Shown here: piece after piece, positions 1 to 3,397 of the stretch
Layout: every line of letters starts with the position of its first letter
Position numbering within the stretch: the first letter of the stretch is position 1
Assembly (NCBI GenBank): GCA_018623505.1
Contig: JAAZVM010000035.1
Coordinates: forward strand, 1 to 5,629
Reading direction: 5' to 3'
Source of the DNA: Patescibacteria group bacterium
GTDB lineage: Bacteria; Patescibacteriota; Gracilibacteria; BD1-5; UBA6164
DNA: 5,629 bases
Made by a program: the position numbers and the translations under genes
The notes under the pieces: generated by a model
Databases searched by the model: none
What the model saw: only the letters and a program-made list of their open reading frames with translations
Told to the model about the DNA's origin: nothing

Positions 1-71
1 ATAAAAATATATAATAAATAAAATATACCTGTTTTAAGCTAAAAAACAATTTAATATTTAACATAAAAACT
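1..71 (+). promoter_or_regulatory. AT-rich upstream region with a candidate -10 box
   Basis: This stretch holds no gene that I can see and is almost entirely A and T. A perfect TATAAT lies at 10-15, which would start a transcript near position 22 and leave a leader of about 50 bases before the ATG at 72. No clear -35 box can be checked because the window begins here. There is no purine-rich Shine-Dalgarno sequence just before the ATG. TATAAT-like strings are expected by chance in DNA this AT-rich, so this is only a weak candidate. Confidence 0.25.
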
Positions 72-692
72 ATGAATGAAGATATTTTTTACGATGATTC
101 ATATGAAATGTATGAAAATTTATCTGAAGAACAAATGCAGGAATTAATGTATAATACAATGTATACTAGTTCTTGAGATGATTTTATATCTTGAATTATT
201 TGAGTATTTATGATTATATATTTTATAATTATGATATTATCATTTATAGGATATATCTTTAAAGCAATTGGTTTATTTTTGATAAATAAAAAATTGGGAG
301 AAAAACATGCTTGGGTTTCATTTATACCTGCTGTTCAATTATACAACTACTTTACAGCAAGTAAAAAATCATTTTTAGCATATTTTGTATTACCTATATT
401 AGTAGCTTTTTTATGTATTTTTGCATGATGAATGTTAGCTTGAATGACTTGAAGTATGTTTTATTTAATAGTACTTTATATAGTATGATTTGCATATTTT
501 ATAGTAAGATGGGTTCAAGTTTTACATTGAATTTCTGTTAGAACATGAAGATGAAAATGGACTACTGTTTGACTATTACTTATTCCATATATAATGTTTC
601 CGATTGTATGATTTAAATTAAAAAAATCATTAAAAGAAGAAGTAAAAGATAAAGCAGATGAAATTAAAAATGAATTATCAGATGAATTATAA
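72..692 (+). CDS. Small multi-pass membrane protein, DUF5684-like (UGA read as Gly)
   Basis: The protein is 206 residues long if UGA is read as glycine; under the standard code it would be cut at codon 35. It has 13 UGA codons and 3 GGN glycine codons, and it ends at TAA. Residues 1-34 form an acidic, tyrosine- and methionine-rich tail. Four hydrophobic segments follow, at about 41-69, 98-125, 128-146 and 164-183. The C-terminal 20 or so residues are highly charged and probably helical. Between segments 1 and 2 is a HAWVSFIPAVQLYNYF stretch, and segment 4 contains LIPYIMFPIVGF. This pairing of an aromatic-Pro-x-x-x-x-Tyr-Asn loop with a final FPIxGF helix resembles small membrane proteins annotated as DUF5684, sometimes labelled signal-peptidase-like. 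The family match is from memory. I see no catalytic residues. The ATG at 72 is the first in frame and the acidic leader looks real. The function is unknown. Confidence 0.85.
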
Positions 693-725
693 AATAAACT
701 TAGCAAAATGCTAAGTTTATTTTTT
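692..725. terminator. Bidirectional intrinsic terminator between convergent genes
   Basis: A 14-bp perfect stem (692-705 with 709-722) encloses a 3-base AAA loop. It has a run of T on the right and a run of A on the left, so it can stop transcription from either side. It serves the plus-strand membrane-protein gene, whose TAA is at 690-692, and the minus-strand glyQS gene, whose stop codon at 724-726 lies at its right foot. Both stop codons touch or overlap the hairpin, an extremely compact arrangement. Confidence 0.9.
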
Positions 726-2133
726 ATTTAAGTCTTTCTCTTATATATTCGTTTAATTTTGAAATTTCAACAAGTTCTTGTTCCATAGAATCTCTATGTC
801 TTACAGTTACTTTTCATTCTTCATAATTATTTGAGTCTATAGTTACACAAAAAGGTGTACCTATTTCATCAAATCTTGCATATCTCTTCCCTATAGTTCA
901 AACATCATCATACTCACAAACAAAATCTTCTGACAATTGACTATATATTGGTTTTGCTATATCTGAAATCTTTTTAACAACAGGTAAAACTCAAATCTTA
1001 ATAGGTGCAACCTTTGGATCAAGTTTTAAATAAGTTCTATTTTCCTCTATAGTATAAGCATCAACTAAAGTAGCTAAAAATAATCTAGTTAATCAAACTG
1101 ATGGCTCTATAACATAAGGAATATATCTTTTATTATTTATAGGATCAAAATATGATAAATCTTGTTTTGATTCACTCATATGAGCTTTAAGGTCAAAGTC
1201 AGTCCTATCTGCTATACCCCATAATTCTCACCAACCAAATGGAAATTTAAACTCTATATCTGTTGTAGCATTACTGTAGTGAGATAACTCATCCTCATCA
1301 TGATCTCTTAATTTAAGATTATAATTTTTTAAACTTAGAGTATTAGTTAAGAAATCCATACATTTTTCTTTCCACTCAGCATGAGCTTCTAAATCTTTAC
1401 CTGGTTCAACAAAGTACTCAATCTCCATTTGTTCAAACTCTCTAGTTCTAAATATAAAATTACCTGGAGTTATTTCATTTCTAAAAGCTTTACCAACTTG
1501 AGCTACTCAGAATGGTAATTTTCTTCTTGAAGTTCTAAGTATGTTTGCAAAATTTACAAAGATTCATTGTGCAGTTTCTGGTCTCATATAAATAGTAGAA
1601 GCAGAATCATCTGTAACTCATTGAGAAGTTCTGAACATAAGGTTAAATTTTTTAGCATCAGTCCAATCTCATACCTCTCAAGTGTTTGGATTTTTAACTG
1701 ATTCTCATCTCATAACTTCAGTCTGTTTTTCAAGTGGCCAAGACTCTGGTATAAGGTTTGAAATTCAATACTTATCTTGTAAAGAAGCAGCATCTTCTCA
1801 CATAGCTTCTATTAAATCTTCTAATAGTTTATCTGCTCTAAATCTTTCTTTAGTATTTTTATCATCAATCAATGGGTCTGAAAAACCTCATACATGACCT
1901 GAAGCAACCCAAACTTGAGGATTCATAAGAATTGCTGCATCTTGAAGCATCATATCTGTTCTTTTTTGAACAAATTCTTTTATCCATAGATTTTTTATAT
2001 TTTCTTTCATAAGTGAACCATATGGACCGTAATCCCATGAATTAGCAAGTCATCCATAAATTTCACTACCTTGAAATACAAAACCTCTATTTTGACATAG
2101 ATTTACTATATCTTTCATTGTAAAATTACTCAT
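724..2133 (-). CDS. glyQS: Glycine--tRNA ligase, single-chain dimeric type (UGA read as Gly)
   Basis: This enzyme attaches glycine to tRNA-Gly in the cytoplasm using ATP. It is the single-polypeptide class II (alpha2) form, 469 residues, a usual length. Family landmarks are clear: [15 protein letters not shown] at about 25-39, GHVGGFSDP at 79-87, RPETAQGIFVNF at 184-195, motif 2 with FRNEITP and [12 protein letters not shown] at 218-239, [16 protein letters not shown] at 300-315, motif 3 EPSVGLTRLFLA at 343-354, and an anticodon-binding domain from about 376 with [18 protein letters not shown] at 416-433. Fifteen glycines are UGA, several at invariant sites, and fourteen are GGN. The usual CxxC-type zinc pair before the FNLMF segment (163-167) is missing; a charged insert takes its place. 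The gene should charge every tRNA-Gly, including the UCA-anticodon species that reads UGA in this code. A T-box leader lies upstream and no clear Shine-Dalgarno precedes the ATG. It ends with TAA inside the shared terminator. Confidence 0.97.
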
Positions 2134-2166
2134 AAGACAATAATTTAAAAAATAAATTTTAAATAT

Positions 2167-2214
2167 AAAAGACCCTTGCGAGACAATTATATTTTTATTG
2201 TCCCCAGGGTCTTT
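2167..2214 (-). terminator. Leader terminator of the T-box switch
   Basis: On the minus strand AAAGACCCU (2214-2206) pairs with AGGGUCUUU (2176-2168). Above an internal loop (GGG against UCGCA), GACAAU (2202-2197) pairs with AUUGUC (2187-2182) around a 9-base A/U loop. A short UUUU run closes the stem and is followed by AUAUUU. The position, about 34 bases before the glyQS start codon, fits transcription attenuation. The U run is short, so readthrough may be appreciable. Confidence 0.88.
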
Positions 2215-2237
2215 GTTGAAAAGACGGTTCCACCCGG
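2204..2237 (-). promoter_or_regulatory. T-box antiterminator with UGGAACC bulge
   Basis: On the minus strand, helix A1 is CCGGG (2237-2233) pairing with CCUGG (2208-2204), including one G-U pair. The 7-base bulge UGGAACC follows at 2232-2226. Helix A2 is GUCUUU (2225-2220) with AAAGAC (2214-2209) around a 5-base loop. This is the architecture of known T-box antiterminators such as that of the Bacillus subtilis glyQS leader. Its 3' half is the same sequence that forms the 5' arm of the terminator, so the two folds exclude each other. Confidence 0.92.
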
Positions 2238-2316
2238 AAGTTTTACTCTAGCAATAAGGATTTCAATCTCGGATTCCATCCCGGATTTATATAGAAAAAC
2301 TTATATACTTGCTTGT

Positions 2317-2344
2317 ATTATAAGTAAAGATAAACCTATTGCAA
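2317..2344 (-). promoter_or_regulatory. Candidate sigma-70-type promoter for glyQS leader
   Basis: On the minus strand a perfect TATAAT lies at 2322-2317. TTGCAA at 2344-2339 is a 4-of-6 match to the -35 consensus, and the spacer is 16 bases. The -35 box sits just past the chorismate-mutase-like stop codon (2347-2349). The predicted start near 2312-2310 is exactly where the first paired bases of the short Stem I begin, which supports this promoter. The alternative is readthrough from the upstream gene, with a longer Stem I that uses the -35 region as an RNA arm. Confidence 0.55.
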
Positions 2345-2346
2345 GA

Positions 2347-2619
2347 TTATTTTTCCAAATCTAAACTTTCTTTGTGTATTCTATTCCATAAATCTATTAT
2401 TAAATCATCACTTAATCAATACTCTCTAGATACTTCGAGATTTTCATCCATAAGTTTATTCCACCTAGTTTCATCTAGTGGATTATTTATTCAATCTTCC
2501 TTTTTTATTAAACCAATTTGTTTTACAAGTTCAAACCTTCTAAAAAGTAAATATATTATTTCTTTATCTAATGAATCTATTTGTTCCCTATATATTTTTA
2601 ATAGTTCTTTATTTTCCAT
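2347..2619 (-). CDS. Chorismate mutase-fold (AroQ class) small protein with an altered active site
   Basis: The protein has 90 residues, the size of a free-standing AroQ-type (all-helical, dimeric) chorismate mutase, which converts chorismate to prephenate. Two glycines are UGA (43 and 68) and one is GGT. Aligned by eye with the E. coli chorismate mutase domain, R11, R28, K39, D49, R52 and S85 match the substrate-binding residues. The position of the catalytic Glu52 is Trp53, a true UGG codon in DETRWNKLM, and the position of Gln88 is Glu89. The Gln-to-Glu change is seen in some active family members; the Glu-to-Trp change is unusual and could mean weak or lost activity. The gene ends with TAA 34 bases before the predicted glyQS transcription start. 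It has a terminator upstream, so it is a separate unit or a readthrough partner of glyQS. Aromatic amino acid synthesis is often absent in this bacterial group, so its role is unclear. Confidence 0.85.
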
Positions 2620-2624
2620 AAATT

Positions 2625-2653
2625 ATTATAATTTTGTAATTTATTAGATTATA
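2625..2653 (-). promoter_or_regulatory. Two candidate -10 boxes before the chorismate mutase-like gene
   Basis: On the minus strand, perfect TATAAT boxes occur at 2653-2648 and 2630-2625. The first would start a transcript around 2641, leaving a leader of about 22 bases. The second would start it at or within a base or two of the ATG, making a leaderless mRNA. No good -35 is visible for either: TTAGAA at 2676-2671 lies 17 bases before the first but matches only three consensus bases. No Shine-Dalgarno sequence is present. Confidence 0.35.
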
Positions 2654-2684
2654 AAAAAAAGATTAGAAAATTCTAATCTTTTTT
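2653..2684 (-). terminator. Intrinsic terminator of the SLH-like gene
   Basis: The inverted repeat GATTAGA / TCTAATC (2661-2667 and 2672-2678) is extended by A-T pairs to about 13 bp. On the minus strand it is followed by eight U residues. It begins within the TAA stop of the upstream gene at 2685-2683. The arms are symmetrical, so it could also act on plus-strand transcripts. Confidence 0.85.
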
Positions 2685-3297
2685 AATATTCATCACTATA
2701 TACTTTAGTAGATTTCTTTATTTTTTCCTCTTCGTACTTTTTTACAGTTGTATCAGCAACCATAAAAACCCACCCCCTAGAAGCTAAAGTGTTATAATCT
2801 GTAAATTTTTCAACTACTCATTTATCTACTGCAAAATCGACATATTGCTCTTGCCAAGAAACTGAAGAGTTAGAATCATACTCAAAATCATAACCTATTG
2901 ATTTAATAAGCATCTTTAAAGATTCAGCTTTAGTTATATAATCTTCAGGTCTGAAAAAATCATTTTTTGTAATAAGCTCATTATCTACTAAAGATTCTAC
3001 TACAACACAAGCCCAATCATTTGGAGTAATAGAAGTTAAATCTTTAAAAGTATTATCACAAGAATCTTTCATATCAAGTCATGATACTCTAAGAGAAACA
3101 ATTGCTATTTCTTGTCTAAGTACATTTTGATCTAGATTATAATCATCAGGATTAGATGATTTATCTTTTATAATTCATCTCTCAGCCAAGCTATTAGCAG
3201 CTTCTAAAGGTGTAGAACTTAATTTTACAGTTATATATTCTGATGAAACAGAAAAAGTTAAAAACAATAAAGTTATAAAAGTTAATATTTTTATCAT
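2683..3297 (-). CDS. Secreted protein with S-layer homology (SLH)-like repeats
   Basis: The protein has 204 residues and three UGA glycines (41, 73, 160), with two GGN. Residues 1-19 form a signal peptide: MIK, a hydrophobic run and a likely cut after SVSS. The rest resembles SLH repeats. Residues 31-78 are a partial first repeat. Residues 83-136 are the best copy: FKDL, then TPNDWACVVVESLVDNELIT, then FRPEDYITKAESLKMLIKSIG, matching the SLH pattern F-x-D-[V/L]...W...I/V..L...G/E-I-I-T...F-x-P...I-T-[R/K]-A-E. Residues 148-180 are a degenerate third copy (YVDFAVDKGVVE). The tail (185-204) is charged and lysine/glutamate-rich. SLH domains usually anchor proteins to cell-wall polysaccharide; here they are essentially the whole protein, so it may be a wall-bound structural piece or adaptor. 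The ATG at 3297 gives a good signal peptide. It is flanked by terminators on both sides and is probably transcribed alone. Confidence 0.82.
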
Positions 3298-3364
3298 AAT
3301 ATTTAATTAATTTATAATTAAATATTATTATATTAAAAAATATTATATTTAATAAATAAAAAAA
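3296..3364 (-). promoter_or_regulatory. 69-base pure A/T spacer, probable promoter region of the SLH-like gene
   Basis: Positions 3296-3364 contain no G or C at all. The stretch includes a 9-bp inverted repeat (3301-3309 with 3315-3323, loop 3310-3314) and several TATAAT-like strings on the minus strand that could serve as -10 boxes for the gene starting at 3297. No single promoter can be chosen. The right end overlaps the arm of the neighbouring terminator. Confidence 0.4.
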
Positions 3365-3393
3365 CTATTTAGTTTTTACTAAATAGTTTTTTT
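3358..3393 (-). terminator. Strong intrinsic terminator of the pilin-DUF285 gene
   Basis: A perfect 16-bp stem (3358-3373 with 3378-3393) encloses a 4-base loop and ends in a run of U on the minus strand. It starts 4 bases after the TAG stop of the large upstream gene (3400-3398). The terminal A/T tracts make it potentially bidirectional. Confidence 0.93.
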
Positions 3394-3397
3394 AAGT

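Larger units (their letters stand above)
2167..2313 (-). promoter_or_regulatory. T-box riboswitch (glycine-type) controlling glyQS
   Basis: A T-box leader binds uncharged tRNA: a specifier codon in Stem I pairs with the anticodon, and the UGGN bulge of the antiterminator pairs with the NCCA end, preventing termination. Here the minus-strand leader contains the antiterminator core at 2237-2204 and a competing terminator at 2214-2167. The bulge reads UGGA, which pairs with a tRNA having U as discriminator base, as in typical bacterial tRNA-Gly, and the downstream gene is GlyRS. A 5' domain spans about 2313-2250, where AGCAA pairs with UUGCU and UAAG with CUUA, enclosing a GC-richer hairpin near 2287-2265. 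This is much shorter than the canonical roughly 100-base Stem I and shows no obvious K-turn or distal double T-loop. An alternative, longer Stem I beginning near 2342 is possible. The antiterminator and terminator are convincing; the Stem I fold and specifier are not resolved. Confidence 0.9.

Noticed and set aside
515..706. Minus-strand open frame opposite the membrane-protein gene
   Set aside because: It lies antisense to the conserved C-terminal half of the plus-strand protein, crosses the terminator, and has no domain or start signal.
1682..1897. Plus-strand open frame inside the glyQS gene
   Set aside because: It is antisense to conserved GlyRS sequence and the translation has no recognisable domain; it is a shadow frame.
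724..2133. glyQS as a pseudogene with many nonsense mutations
   Set aside because: All in-frame stops are UGA, never UAA or UAG, the frame is intact for 469 residues, and every interruption falls where glycine is expected or tolerated.
2134..2346. The GC-richer leader island as a tRNA or other riboswitch class
   Set aside because: No cloverleaf or CCA end can be folded. The UGGAACC bulge with mutually exclusive antiterminator and terminator fits a T-box far better than a glycine aptamer or other class.
2176..2647. Two overlapping plus-strand open frames across the leader and the chorismate-mutase-like gene
   Set aside because: They run antisense to the T-box structure and to a recognisable AroQ-fold protein, with low-complexity translations.
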